64,000 nt of DNA. Source: a bacterium OL-1 (GTDB taxonomy: Bacteria > Actinomycetota > Coriobacteriia > Coriobacteriales > Atopobiaceae). The stretch's first letter is position 1; each line of letters starts with the position of its first letter. Positions 41,433 through 50,548 of the stretch are shown in pieces. The translations under genes and the position numbers were made by a program. The notes beneath the pieces are model-generated. The model had not been told where the DNA came from and searched no databases. It saw only the letters and a list, made by a program, of their open reading frames with translations. The stretch is taken from positions 554,429 through 618,428 of the forward strand of contig LM994627.1 in assembly GCA_000752675.2 (NCBI GenBank), written 5' to 3'.

Positions 41433-42467
41433 CTAGTTGAATTTCACGTGCTTCTGAGCCACGCGATAGCCCCAGAGCGTGATGTCCTTGCCCACGAGGC
41501 CAGGCAGGTTGGTCGCAATGCCCACAACCCCGTGGCGCGCGCGACGATACATCTTGGGGTCATAGGCCTTGAGGTCGTCCCAGAGCTTCTTGAGCTGCTC
41601 CTCGGCATCGGGCCTGTCGGACTTCTTCGAGAAGACCGAGCAGATCGCCATGATGATCGTGAAGTAGCTCATCATGTACTCGCGGAGCTTGCGCGGCTGC
41701 ACGTCGTCGTAGAGGTGGTAGGCCTCCCACATGACGCGGGCAACGCGCCAGTAGTGGTCCACCCGGCTCGTGAGCACGGCGTCGTTCACGGACTGGTCCT
41801 CACGCCCAATGAAGTAGCGGTAGAGGTCCACGTCCAGGTAGTAGAGGTTGTGGCACCTGGGGAACGGCACGTAGGCGTAGATGTTGTCGACATAGAACGT
41901 GTGAGCCGGCATCTGGAGGTTGGCCGCGCGCAGCGTCTTGGTGCGGTACGTGAGCGCATGCATGAGCAGGTACTGCGTCTTCTTGAAGTGACCAATGTCG
42001 CTCCAGGTAAAGACGCGGCCCACCGGCAACACGTGACGGTAGTCGACCACGTTCTGGGTGCCGTCCTCGACGTGCTCGTACACGTAATTGGTGATCACAA
42101 GGTCGACGCTGTCGCCCATCTCATGAAAACGGCGGAGCGTGGTGAGAAGTCGCTGGAGCGCCTCTGCGTCAAACCAGTCGTCCGAGTCGATGTTCTTGAA
42201 GTACGCACCCTGAGCCGCGCCCACGGCAGCCATCACGGCCTTGCCGTGACCGCCGTTCTCCTGGTGCACCGCGCGAATGATGTTGGGATAGCGCTCGGCC
42301 CACTCATCGGCCTTCTGGGGCGTTTCGTCCTTGGTGGAGCCGTCATCCACAATCACGATCTCGACGTCCTCGGCGTAGCCGGACCCCTCGAGGATGGAAG
42401 TGATGCATTTGTCCATGTAGGCCGCCGCGTTGTAGCACGGGATGCCAAAGGTGATGGTCTTCTCCAT
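41433..42467 (-). CDS. Family 2 glycosyltransferase
   Basis: The 344-residue protein has a GT-A fold. It opens TITFGIPCYNAAAYMDKCITSIL, then IVIVDDGSTKDETP, then GGHGKAVMAAVGAAQGAYFKNIDSDDWFD, where DSDD supplies the metal-binding DxD. About 170 further residues with no membrane helix follow. Donor and acceptor are not deducible. Adjacent glf suggests a galactofuranose-containing or other surface glycan, but that is inference. The start at ATG 42467 has a weak SD. It follows glf by 112 nt and a terminator. Confidence 0.88.
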   Translation of the reverse strand: MEKTITFGIPCYNAAAYMDKCITSILEGSGYAEDVEIVIVDDGSTKDETPQKADEWAERYPNIIRAVHQENGGHGKAVMAAVGAAQGAYFKNIDSDDWFDAEALQRLLTTLRRFHEMGDSVDLVITNYVYEHVEDGTQNVVDYRHVLPVGRVFTWSDIGHFKKTQYLLMHALTYRTKTLRAANLQMPAHTFYVDNIYAYVPFPRCHNLYYLDVDLYRYFIGREDQSVNDAVLTSRVDHYWRVARVMWEAYHLYDDVQPRKLREYMMSYFTIIMAICSVFSKKSDRPDAEEQLKKLWDDLKAYDPKMYRRARHGVVGIATNLPGLVGKDITLWGYRVAQKHVKFN

Positions 42468-42545
42468 GTGTGTCTGCCGTTCTCAGTCGGTGGTGCGTAA
42501 AAGAGCTTGAGCGAGGGAGACGCCCCCCGCCCCGGTAGAAAATGA

Positions 42546-42572
42546 GGGCGGGGAACCTCGTTCTCCCCGCCC
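42546..42572 (-). terminator. Terminator of glf
   Basis: GGGCGGGGA and TCCCCGCCC (9 bp) flank a 9-nt loop. On the minus strand the stem is followed by CATTTTC. Confidence 0.75.
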
Positions 42573-42579
42573 CAGCATA

Positions 42580-43782
42580 CTAGTTGTGTGCCTGGATGAG
42601 CTCGTCAGAGAGGTTGAGCGCCGAGGCAACAACGCCGTCCATGTCGTAGTAGCGGTACTCCGCAAGGCGCCCCACGCAGTGGAAGTTGAGAATGCCGGCC
42701 ACACGTTCACGATAGCGGCGGTAGAGCTCGAGGTTCTCGTCCTCCAGGATGGCGTAGTACGGCGTCTGCCCGCTCTCGGGCACATACGCCTTTGAGTACT
42801 CACGCATGATGGTGGTGCGGCCGGGAGCCACCTGACCGGTCATGTTCTTGAACTCCGTAATACGCGTGAAGTCCTCGGACGTGGTGTAGTTGACGGTACC
42901 CACGGGCTGGAACTGGTCCACGGGCAGCGTCTCAAACTGCATGTCCAGCGTTCGGTACGGAAGCGCGCCCAAATCAAGCCCGAAGAGCTCGTCGAGAGGA
43001 CCGGAGTAGACAATCTCGCCACCGTAGGGGCGCCCGCACACGAGCACGTTTGAGGTGCCAACCTTGAGGATGTCGCGAACGTCGACACCAAGGAAGACGG
43101 AGACGAGGTCGTGGTTGAGCATGTTCTCGAAGAGCTTGGTGTAGCCCCCGGCAGGCATGCCCTGATACTTGGCCGTGGGGAAGTAGCGGTCATCGTCGCC
43201 CACAGAGACGGGAACACGGCCGGTAATGGACGGATCGATCTGGTCGGGCGTCTTGCCCCACTGCTTCATGGTGTAGTGGAGGAAGACATTCTCGTAGACG
43301 TAGTCGGCAACCTCGGAGAGCTCGGGGTCGTTCTTCTCACGCAGCTCCATGATGGGGACCTTCTTGTTCTCGCCAAAGGTCGCCACGAGCTTCTGGTAGA
43401 GCGCCTCTCCCCTCTCGTCACCAAAGGCGAGCTTGAGGGAGGTGTGGTTGAAGGGAACCGGCATGAGCGTACCGTGGATGTTGGCAAGGACCTTGTGCTG
43501 GTAGCCCGTCCACTCCGTGAAACGCGAGAGGTACTGGTTCACGCGGTCGTTCATGGTGTGGTAGATGTGCGGACCGTACTTGTGCACAAGAATGCCGGCA
43601 TCATCCACGTAGTCGTAGGCGTTGCCGCCAATGTGGTCGCGTCGCTCGATGACGGCAACCTTCATGCCGCATGCCTCGGCAAGGCGGCGGGCGCAGACCG
43701 CACCCGCGTAGCCCGCGCCCACGATGATGGCGTCATATACATCTGGGTTGAAGCCAGCCGGCAGTCCGTTAGCGATTCCCAT
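42580..43782 (-). CDS. glf: UDP-galactopyranose mutase
   Basis: Glf converts UDP-galactopyranose to UDP-galactofuranose with reduced FAD. The 400-residue protein has the N-terminal FAD motif IIVGAGYAGAVCARRLAE, RRDHIGGNAYD, the catalytic region with KYGPHIYHT and PVPFNHTSL, and the C-terminal GRLAEYRYYDMD. ATG 43782 follows AAGGA by 5 nt. The longer open frame to 43902 has no SD. Galactofuranose is used in some Gram-positive surface polysaccharides. Confidence 0.95.
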   Translation of the reverse strand: MGIANGLPAGFNPDVYDAIIVGAGYAGAVCARRLAEACGMKVAVIERRDHIGGNAYDYVDDAGILVHKYGPHIYHTMNDRVNQYLSRFTEWTGYQHKVLANIHGTLMPVPFNHTSLKLAFGDERGEALYQKLVATFGENKKVPIMELREKNDPELSEVADYVYENVFLHYTMKQWGKTPDQIDPSITGRVPVSVGDDDRYFPTAKYQGMPAGGYTKLFENMLNHDLVSVFLGVDVRDILKVGTSNVLVCGRPYGGEIVYSGPLDELFGLDLGALPYRTLDMQFETLPVDQFQPVGTVNYTTSEDFTRITEFKNMTGQVAPGRTTIMREYSKAYVPESGQTPYYAILEDENLELYRRYRERVAGILNFHCVGRLAEYRYYDMDGVVASALNLSDELIQAHN

Positions 43783-43909
43783 GAAAGTCCTTCCCAAGCG
43801 CCCCGTGGGGCCCCGATACCTCGAACCGCGAAGCGCGGCCAAAAAGAATCGAGAGTGTGCGCAGGGCGCAACGCATCTCGATCTGGCTGTTGATTCTAAC
43901 ACTCGCTCC

Positions 43910-43915
43910 TATAAT
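43910..43915 (+). promoter_or_regulatory. -10 box of pta
   Basis: TATAAT lies 117 nt before the pta start. The -35 side has TGTTGA at 16 nt. The long leader contains complementary CCCTTGCGG near 43925 and CCGCACAAGGG near 43982, which could fold into a long-range stem. Confidence 0.55.
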
Positions 43916-44032
43916 GGGTAGTGACCCTTGCGGACGGCCGGGCACGGTCTCACAATCTACAGGCCAATAGCCGCGAACGGACCGCACAAGGGGTGTAAGC
44001 GGCACACCACAAGACAAGAGGGAGCAGCATCG

Positions 44033-45010
44033 ATGAGTGAGTTTCTTGACCGTATGAAGACCGCCGCCAAGGCCGACAGGAAGAAGATCGTCCTTCCCGA
44101 GGGCGAGGATCCGCGCACCATTGCGGCGGCGCGCCAGATTGTTGACGAGGGGATTGCCGACCTTGTCATCCTTGGCGACCCCGCCAAGATCGACGTCCCC
44201 GGCGTTACCGTAATCGATCCGCGCACCGCCGAGAAGCACGACGAGTACGCTGCCGCCTTCGCCGAGCTGCGCAAGAAGAAGGGCGTCACGCTGCCCGAGG
44301 CCATGGAGCAGATGAACGATGCCACCTACTTTGGCACCATGATGGTCAAGATGGGCGACGCTGACGGCCTGGTCTCCGGCGCCTGCCACTCCACCGCCAA
44401 CACGCTGCGCCCCGCGCTCCAGATCCTGAAGACCGCCCCCGGCACCAAGCTTGTCTCGGCGTTCTTCATCATGTGCACCGACAAGACCGAGTACGGCGAG
44501 AACGGCACGCTGCTCTTCGCTGACTGCGGCCTCAACATCAACCCCACAGCCGACGAGCTTTCCGAGATCGCCATCGCCTCCGCAGGCTCCTGGAAGAAGT
44601 ACATGAGCTCCGAGCCCAAGGTTGCCATGCTCTCCTTCTCCACCATGGGCTCCGCCAAGGGCGACGTGCCCACTAAGGTCCAGGAGGCAACCACGCTGGC
44701 GCACGAGAAGGCACCCGAGCTTGCCGTTGACGGCGACCTGCAGCTTGACGCCGCCCTGGTCCCGAGCGTCGCCGAGCTCAAGGCTCCCGGCTCCACCGTT
44801 GCCGGCCACGCCAACGTGCTCGTCTTCCCCGACCTCGAGGCCGGCAACATTGGCTACAAGCTGGTCCAGCGTTTCGCCGGCGCCGAGGCCTACGGCCCGG
44901 TGCTCCAGGGCATTGCCAAGCCCGTCAACGACCTTTCGCGCGGCTGCTCCGCCGAGGACATCGTGGGTGTTGTGGCCATCACCGCCGTCCAGGCGCAGAT
45001 GGCCGAGTAG
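44033..45010 (+). CDS. pta: Phosphate acetyltransferase
   Basis: Pta exchanges CoA of acetyl-CoA for phosphate. The 325-residue short form has no N-terminal DRTGG regulatory domain. Family blocks are KKIVLPEGEDPRTIAAA, GDADGLVSGACHSTANTLRPALQI, MLSFSTMGSAKGD, DGDLQLDAALVP and VLVFPDLEAGNIGYKLVQR. ATG 44033 follows GGGAG by 8 nt. It is not adjacent to ackA, which lies 3 kb away on the other strand. Confidence 0.95.
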   Translation: MSEFLDRMKTAAKADRKKIVLPEGEDPRTIAAARQIVDEGIADLVILGDPAKIDVPGVTVIDPRTAEKHDEYAAAFAELRKKKGVTLPEAMEQMNDATYFGTMMVKMGDADGLVSGACHSTANTLRPALQILKTAPGTKLVSAFFIMCTDKTEYGENGTLLFADCGLNINPTADELSEIAIASAGSWKKYMSSEPKVAMLSFSTMGSAKGDVPTKVQEATTLAHEKAPELAVDGDLQLDAALVPSVAELKAPGSTVAGHANVLVFPDLEAGNIGYKLVQRFAGAEAYGPVLQGIAKPVNDLSRGCSAEDIVGVVAITAVQAQMAE

Positions 45011-45038
45011 GGATGCTCGACCCTCTCAGCATGTAAGC

Positions 45039-45096
45039 GCTCAAGCGCACGCGCCCTCCGGAAAGCACGATGGCTCCGGAGGGCGCGCTATTGAGC
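45039..45096. terminator. Bidirectional hairpin between pta and pckA
   Basis: A 12-bp inner stem (GCGCCCTCCGGA 45051-45062, complement 45075-45086) plus an outer stem GCTCAA/TTGAGC (45039-45044 and 45091-45096) lie between convergent genes. No U-tract. Confidence 0.65.
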
Positions 45097-45132
45097 AAGC
45101 GCTGTCAGACAGCGGCCTGGCGGCGAGAACCT

Positions 45133-46734
45133 CTACTTCCCCAGCGGGCGCGGGCCGGCAGCACGGACCTCGGGGGTCATCGACTGCAGTCGCTTCTCGG
45201 CGTTCTCAACGAACATCTGCGCGAGCTTCTCGGCAGTAGCGTCGTAGGCGTCCTTGTCTGCCCAGGTGCTGCGCGGGTTAAGCAGCTCGTCGGGCACGCC
45301 GGAGCAGCTCGTGGGCACGTCGAGGTTGAAGCGCTCGTCGTGCACGAACTCGGAGTCGTCGATGATGCCGGACTGCGCGGCCTCGACCATCTTGCGCGTG
45401 TACTTGAGCTTGATGCGGCTGCCGGTGCCGTAGGAGCCGCCGGACCAGCCGGTGTTGATGAGGTAGACACGCGTGCCGTTGTGCTCGATCTTCTCGCCGA
45501 GCATCTTTGCGTAGACCATGGGGTCAAGCGGCATGAACGGCTCGCCAAAGAGCGAGGAGAACGTGGGCGTGGGCTCCTTGATGCCGCGCTCGGTGCCGGC
45601 AACCTTGGAGGTGAAGCCGGTCATGAAGTGGTACATGGCGGCATTCTCGTCCAGCTTTGAGATGGGGGGAAGCACGCCAAAGGCGTCCGCGGTGAGGAAG
45701 ATCACCACGTCGGGCGTACGCTTTGCGCGGCCCTTGACCACGGCGTTGTCGATGAACTCAACAGGGTAGGCAACGCGGCCGTTCTCGGTGAGCGAGTCGT
45801 CGTCGTAGTCTGCCACGCGGCTGTTGGGGTCGAGCACAACGTTCTCGCAAAGCGAGCCAAAGCGAATGGCGTGCCAGATCTGGGGCTCGGTCTCCTCGGA
45901 GATGCGGATGGTCTTGGCGTAGCAGCCGCCCTCGATGTTGAAGACAGAGTCCTTTGCCCAGCCGTGCTCGTCGTCGCCAATGAGCAGACGTCCCTCGGCG
46001 GCAGAAAGCGTGGTCTTGCCGGTGCCCGAGAGGCCAAAGAAGACCGTGGTGCCGTGCGACTGCGGGTTCATGTTGCAGGAGCAGTGCATGGTGAGCACGT
46101 TCTCCTCAACGGGGAGCAGGTAGTTCATGACCGAGAAGATGGACTTCTTGATCTCGCCGGAGTACTGCGTGCCGGCGATGAGAACAACGCGCTCCTTGAA
46201 GTTGATGATGACCGCGGCCTCGGAATGGGTGTGGTGCACCGCCGGGTCGAGCTTGAGGCCCGGGCACGCCATGACCACGAAGTCCGCGCGGCCGTAGTTG
46301 GCAAGCTCCTCCTCGGTGGGGCGCACGAGCATCTGGTGCGCAAAGAGCGCCTGGCTGGCAAGCTCGGTCAGGACCAGGATCTTGCGAGAGTAGCGCCTGT
46401 CGGCACCCGCGATGCCGTGGACCATGAAGATGCGACGCTCGGAGAGGTACGAGATGACCTCATCGTGAACGAGCTGGTAGTCCTCCTCGGAGAAGGGCAC
46501 GTTCACGTTGCCCCAGGCAATCTTGTCATGGACGTCGGGGGTGTCCACGATGAAGCGGTCCTTTGGCGAGCGGCCCGTGTACTTGCCCGTGGTGACCGCA
46601 AGTGCGCCCGTGCTGGTGAGAATGCCCTCCCCGCGCGAGACGGCCTTCTCGATCAGCCGAGCGGGCGACGGGTCTATTGCCGTCCTGTCATCGGTGTGGT
46701 GAATACCATACTGCTCAAGTTCCTCAACTACCAT
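45133..46734 (-). CDS. pckA: Phosphoenolpyruvate carboxykinase (ATP)
   Basis: PckA interconverts oxaloacetate plus ATP with PEP, CO2 and ADP. The 533-residue protein has the family start MVVEELEQYGIHHT, TGRSPKDRFIV, the P-loop GLSGTGKTTLS and LIGDDEHGW with metal ligands, plus YLINTGWSGGSYGTGSRI. Start ATG 46734 begins MVVEE; the SD (GGAGG region) is close upstream. In fermenters it may run in the carboxylating direction (PEP to oxaloacetate), but this cannot be told here. Confidence 0.96.
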   Translation of the reverse strand: MVVEELEQYGIHHTDDRTAIDPSPARLIEKAVSRGEGILTSTGALAVTTGKYTGRSPKDRFIVDTPDVHDKIAWGNVNVPFSEEDYQLVHDEVISYLSERRIFMVHGIAGADRRYSRKILVLTELASQALFAHQMLVRPTEEELANYGRADFVVMACPGLKLDPAVHHTHSEAAVIINFKERVVLIAGTQYSGEIKKSIFSVMNYLLPVEENVLTMHCSCNMNPQSHGTTVFFGLSGTGKTTLSAAEGRLLIGDDEHGWAKDSVFNIEGGCYAKTIRISEETEPQIWHAIRFGSLCENVVLDPNSRVADYDDDSLTENGRVAYPVEFIDNAVVKGRAKRTPDVVIFLTADAFGVLPPISKLDENAAMYHFMTGFTSKVAGTERGIKEPTPTFSSLFGEPFMPLDPMVYAKMLGEKIEHNGTRVYLINTGWSGGSYGTGSRIKLKYTRKMVEAAQSGIIDDSEFVHDERFNLDVPTSCSGVPDELLNPRSTWADKDAYDATAEKLAQMFVENAEKRLQSMTPEVRAAGPRPLGK

Positions 46735-47079
46735 GCAGACCTCCTAGGTGCAGCTTACGTGCGCCGAACAAAGACAAGCATGCGAGCGATGGCGCGAAGC
46801 GGATGCGCTCACCGTGGGATTGACAGACGCCCAGAAAGCAAATCCGGGTGCCGCGCCCCGACGATTGATTCTACCCGTACCTTTGGTGGAGCGACTATTT
46901 GTTAACAATCGCGGCACCTTGACCAATCTTTGATGAACTTCCGCCCCTTCAGGCCGGATATGTCGAAATGATCCCGTCAGGAGGTGGACGCTGTCCGATT
47001 TTGGGAATAGACAAAGCGGGCACCAAAGGTGCTCATGCCAGGCACCCGCCTGGGTCGCATGCGACGTTTGGGGGAAGAG
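46735..47079. promoter_or_regulatory. Divergent control region of pckA and the aldose-epimerase-like gene
   Basis: About 345 nt without a gene. A 10-bp palindrome TTGTTAACAA (46899-46908) lies in an AT-rich core. On the minus strand TAGAAT, about 30 nt away towards pckA, could be its -10. The palindrome is a candidate operator for a repressor. No regulator can be named. Confidence 0.4.
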
Positions 47080-47964
47080 ATGCCGACCATCACCACAATA
47101 CGCAAGGGCGCGCTCGAGGCGTCGATAGACTCACAGGGCGCCCAGCTCATGAGCCTCAAGCTCGATGGCAACGAGTACCTCTGGCAGGGCGACGAACGCT
47201 TCTGGCCGAGAAGGGCTCCCATCCTCTTCCCCATCGTGGGTTGCCTGCGCAACAACTTCGCCAAGAGCGCTGCCGGTGAGGTTCACCTTGGCCGCCACGG
47301 CCTGGCAAGGAACTACGATCACCGAATCGTCGAGAAGACCGAAAACTCCGTGACCTTCGAACTTGAGAGCACGCCAGAGACCCTGCACGCCTACCCTTAT
47401 GCCTTCCGTCTCAACATGACCTACGCGGTCGACGGCGAGCGCATGCTTCAGCGCTTCACCGTCACCAACACCGGCGACGAGATCATGCCCTTCACGCTTG
47501 GTGGCCACCCCGCGTTCAACGTTCCCGCACCAGACACTGACGGCGAGTCCTTCGGCGACTACGAACTGCGCTTCACGCGCCCCTGGACGGCCGTCTCCCC
47601 CAGCATCGACACAAACGGCCTCTGCGACTTTGACCAGACCAACACGCTCCTCGAGGATGCGGACGCACTGCCCCTCTCGCACGAGCTCTTCGACAAGTAC
47701 CTCACGCTCACGTTCCAGGACGTTCCCGGGCGCACCGTCACGCTCTTGGGCACCAAGAGCGGCCACGGCGTAGAACTTGACTTCGACGACTTCCCCTACC
47801 TTGGCGTGTGGTCGGCGCCCGACGCGCCCTTTGTTGCCATCGAGCCCTGGCGCGGCATTGCCACCTGTCATGACGAGTCGGACATCTTCGAGGAGAAGCG
47901 TGGCATGGAGTCGCTCGACCTGGGCGAGAAGGTATCCTACGAGTTCTCGGTGTCCCCGTTCTAA
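47080..47964 (+). CDS. Aldose 1-epimerase family protein
   Basis: The 294-residue beta-sandwich protein is galactose-mutarotase-like. Motifs are LWQGDERFWPRRAPILFPIVG, GRHGLARNYDH (first His), FTLGGHPAFNVP (second His) and VAIEPWRG with the catalytic-type Glu. The YeaD/LacX-like subgroup fits by length. ATG 47080 lies close to GGGGGAAG. It interconverts sugar anomers, but the sugar is unknown. It converges on ackA. Confidence 0.85.
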   Translation: MPTITTIRKGALEASIDSQGAQLMSLKLDGNEYLWQGDERFWPRRAPILFPIVGCLRNNFAKSAAGEVHLGRHGLARNYDHRIVEKTENSVTFELESTPETLHAYPYAFRLNMTYAVDGERMLQRFTVTNTGDEIMPFTLGGHPAFNVPAPDTDGESFGDYELRFTRPWTAVSPSIDTNGLCDFDQTNTLLEDADALPLSHELFDKYLTLTFQDVPGRTVTLLGTKSGHGVELDFDDFPYLGVWSAPDAPFVAIEPWRGIATCHDESDIFEEKRGMESLDLGEKVSYEFSVSPF

Positions 47965-48004
47965 AAGCGCGCCGTTCTGAGCGCAACCGTACCCCGCACC
48001 CCAA

Positions 48005-48040
48005 GAAGGCCGCCCCGGAAGCGAGTCCGGGGCGGCCTTC
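48005..48040. terminator. Bidirectional terminator between the epimerase-like gene and ackA
   Basis: GAAGGCCGCCCCGGA and TCCGGGGCGGCCTTC form a perfect 15-bp stem with a 6-nt loop, between convergent genes. Confidence 0.8.
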
Positions 48041-48066
48041 TCGTTGATCGACTGCTTTGAACAGCG

Positions 48067-49248
48067 CTACTTGGAGAGCAGCTCCTCGACGTCGAGGGCA
48101 ATCATGTACTCCTCGTTGGTGGGGACGACGAGCACCTTCACCTTGGAGTCCGGCGTGGAGATGACACGCGGGTCGTCGGAGCGGACCTCGTTTGCCTTCT
48201 CGTCGATCTTGACGCCCAGCCACTCGAGCTCCTTTGCCACGCCCAGGCGCATCTCGGCGGAGTTCTCGCCAATGCCCGCGGAGAAGGCCATGGTGTCAAA
48301 GCCGTGCATGGACTGCGCCATCTCGGCGATGAGCTGGGAGGTGCGGTAGTAGAACATGTCAAGCGCCATCTGGCAGTTCTTGTCGCCCTTCTCGGCACCC
48401 GCCTCGATATCGCGGGAGTCAGAGGAGACGCCGGAGAGCGCGAGCAGACCGGACTGCTTGTTCATCATGGTGTCGACCTCGTCAATGGTGTAGCCGCCCT
48501 CGCGCACCAGGTAGCAGACGGTGGCCGGGTCGATGGTGCCGCAGCGAGTGCCCATGATGAGACCGTCGAGCGGCGTGAGGCCCATGGTGGTGTCCATGTC
48601 GTGACCGTCCTGGATTGCGGCAAGCGAGGCACCAGAGCCAAGATGGCAGGAGACCAGCTTGTGCACGTCACCGTTGAGGAACTGGTTGGTGGTGCGCCAG
48701 ATGTAGCGGTGAGAGGTGCCGTGAGCACCGTACTTGCGGATGTGCAGCTTGTCCACGACGTCACGCGGCAGGGCGTAGCGCCAGGCCTTCTCGGGGATGT
48801 TGTAGTGGAACGAGGTGTCGGCCACGATCACGTTGCCGATGGAGGGGAACATGTCGCGGCAGATCTCGATAACGTCAGCCTCGGCGTAGTTGTGCAGCGG
48901 CGCGAGCGGCGCGACCTCGCGGACCCAACCCAGGGTCTCGTCGGTGACGACCTTCGACTCGGGGAAGTACCAGCCACCCTGAACGACGCGGTGACCAATG
49001 CCCTCAATCTTGGCGGTATCGAAGCCGGCCTCGTCGAGGATCTGGAAGACGTACTTCACAGCCGTCTTGTGGTCGGGCAGGGCCACCTCGAGCTTCTGCT
49101 TCTCGCCGCCACGCTCCTCGTGGCCAACGAATGAGCCGTCGATGCCGATGCGCTCGCAGTTGCCCTTGGCGTAGACCTCGCGGGTCTTGGTGTCGAGCAA
49201 CTGGTACTTAAGAGACGAGCTGCCGGCGTTGATGACAAGAACGTTCAT
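48067..49248 (-). CDS. ackA: Acetate kinase
   Basis: AckA makes ATP from acetyl phosphate. The 393-residue protein has the N-terminal LVINAGSSSLKYQLLD, GHRVVQGG, YGAHGTSHRYI, HLGSGASLAAIQDG, DGLIMGTRCGTIDP and FSAGIGENSAEMR. ATG 49248 has GAGGAG 5 nt upstream. An upstream open frame to 49659 is a shadow. Together with pta it forms the acetate branch, though the two are separate transcription units. Confidence 0.97.
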   Translation of the reverse strand: MNVLVINAGSSSLKYQLLDTKTREVYAKGNCERIGIDGSFVGHEERGGEKQKLEVALPDHKTAVKYVFQILDEAGFDTAKIEGIGHRVVQGGWYFPESKVVTDETLGWVREVAPLAPLHNYAEADVIEICRDMFPSIGNVIVADTSFHYNIPEKAWRYALPRDVVDKLHIRKYGAHGTSHRYIWRTTNQFLNGDVHKLVSCHLGSGASLAAIQDGHDMDTTMGLTPLDGLIMGTRCGTIDPATVCYLVREGGYTIDEVDTMMNKQSGLLALSGVSSDSRDIEAGAEKGDKNCQMALDMFYYRTSQLIAEMAQSMHGFDTMAFSAGIGENSAEMRLGVAKELEWLGVKIDEKANEVRSDDPRVISTPDSKVKVLVVPTNEEYMIALDVEELLSK

Positions 49249-49375
49249 GAATCTCCTCTCGAAGGGTGCGATGCCCCAAATGCACACGCAACAAGGGCCA
49301 TGATAGCGCCGCGCGGGCCCGTTGCCACCCAGATGGCCGCGAACCCGCGCGGAAGGCGCAGAAAACCCTGTGAGG

Positions 49376-49795
49376 CTAGGAGTCCCTGCCCGAGAAGAGC
49401 GTCTTCTCGACAAGGTCGCAGGCAATCTCGATGCAGCGCGGGCAGGGGGTGAGAACCACGCCCGTCTCGCGGCCCTTGAGGTCATGGCACGCCGTGGCGC
49501 CGGCCTCGCTCGCAAACTGGGACACCATCTGGCGGGAGAGCGCGTAGGTGGAACCCTTGCTCGTGGGGTGCGCAAGGTCGCCCGTGCTGTTGACAAGTCC
49601 TGCCAGCATGCAGGCGCCCGAAAGTGCCCCGCAGGTGCCCTCCATGCCGCCCATGCCAAGGCCCAGGCCCTCGCACGCTTTGAAGAGCGTCACCTCGTCC
49701 ACATCCACAAGGTCCCCGTACGTGCAGGCCACGGCCTGGGCGCAGTTGTAGCCCCGTGCATGGCGCTCGGCTGCGGATTGGCTTCTGGACTCCAC
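49376..49795 (-). CDS. C_GCAxxG_C_C family protein
   Basis: The 139-residue protein carries the family pattern: NCAQAVACTYGD, then EGTCGALSGACMLAGL, then CHDLK and PCPRCIEIACDLVEK. Conserved Cys residues suggest a metal or redox site, but the function is unknown. I chose GTG 49795 because GAGGGGAAG lies just upstream and the homologous part starts there. It overlaps nothing and begins 1 nt after the HIT stop, so the two genes form a pair. Confidence 0.83.
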   Translation of the reverse strand: MESRSQSAAERHARGYNCAQAVACTYGDLVDVDEVTLFKACEGLGLGMGGMEGTCGALSGACMLAGLVNSTGDLAHPTSKGSTYALSRQMVSQFASEAGATACHDLKGRETGVVLTPCPRCIEIACDLVEKTLFSGRDS

Positions 49796-49796
49796 G

Positions 49797-50144
49797 CTAC
49801 TTCCCCTCGCCGGCGTTGGGATCGAGCTTGCGGCCACCAAGCACGTGGACGTGCAGGTGGTGCACGGACTGGCCGCCGTCGTCACCGGTATTGGTGATGC
49901 AACGGAATCCGGTCTTGTCGATGCCCGTCTGCTCGGTGACCACCTTCACGGCGTGCGCAATGGCAGCAAGTGTCTCGGCGGGAACGTTGTCGGTGATGTT
50001 CTCATAGTGCTTCTTGGGGACAACGAGCACGTGGGTGGGCGTCAGCGGGTTGATATCCGGGAAGGCGACCACGAGGTCATCCTCATACAGAAAGTTGGTA
50101 GGAATCTCTCCGTTGGCAATCTTGCAGAAGAGGCAGTCTGACAT
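49797..50144 (-). CDS. HIT family (HinT-like) nucleotide hydrolase
   Basis: The 115-residue protein has DCLFCKIANGEIP at the start and the histidine triad HHLHVHVLGG near the end, as in HinT/PKCI proteins that hydrolyse nucleoside phosphoramidates. ATG 50144 follows AAGGAGAAG. It is followed without gap by the Cys-rich protein. Confidence 0.94.
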   Translation of the reverse strand: MSDCLFCKIANGEIPTNFLYEDDLVVAFPDINPLTPTHVLVVPKKHYENITDNVPAETLAAIAHAVKVVTEQTGIDKTGFRCITNTGDDGGQSVHHLHVHVLGGRKLDPNAGEGK

Positions 50145-50205
50145 TTCTTCTCCTTAGCACGTCTCTTGGGCGAGGGGCGAGTTGTCCCGCCCCCTCACCT
50201 TGAGT

Positions 50206-50487
50206 CTACTCGTCAAGGTAGGCCGTGGAGGGCGCAGCCGTGGTATCGGTGACGGGCGCATCCTCGTCGGTTGCGTCGAGAAGCACGCGGACCTTCTGCT
50301 CCGCGTTGGCAAGGCGCTCGCGCAGGCTCTTCAGGAGCTCCACGCCCCTGGTGTAGCGCTCGAGCGACTCCTCAAGCTCGAGGTCTCCGGCCTCAAGCGA
50401 GCGTACGATCTGCTCGAGCTCGACGGAAGCCTCCTTGAAGCTGAGGTCCTCGACCTTCCTCGTGTCCTTGGTGGCGTCTTCTGCCAT
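50206..50487 (-). CDS. xseB: Exodeoxyribonuclease VII small subunit
   Basis: The 93-residue protein has the XseB core FKEASVELEQIVRSLEAGDLELEESLERYTRGVELLK. Charged N- and C-terminal extensions add 10-20 residues. ATG 50487 follows GGGAGAC. It lies 61 nt after xseA on the same strand, consistent with joint function in degrading single-stranded DNA. Confidence 0.94.
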   Translation of the reverse strand: MAEDATKDTRKVEDLSFKEASVELEQIVRSLEAGDLELEESLERYTRGVELLKSLRERLANAEQKVRVLLDATDEDAPVTDTTAAPSTAYLDE

Positions 50488-50548
50488 CTTTGTCTCCCTT
50501 CCTCGCGAGCAAGCCGCGTGTTTGTACTGCAGTTGGTATCAAGGCACC

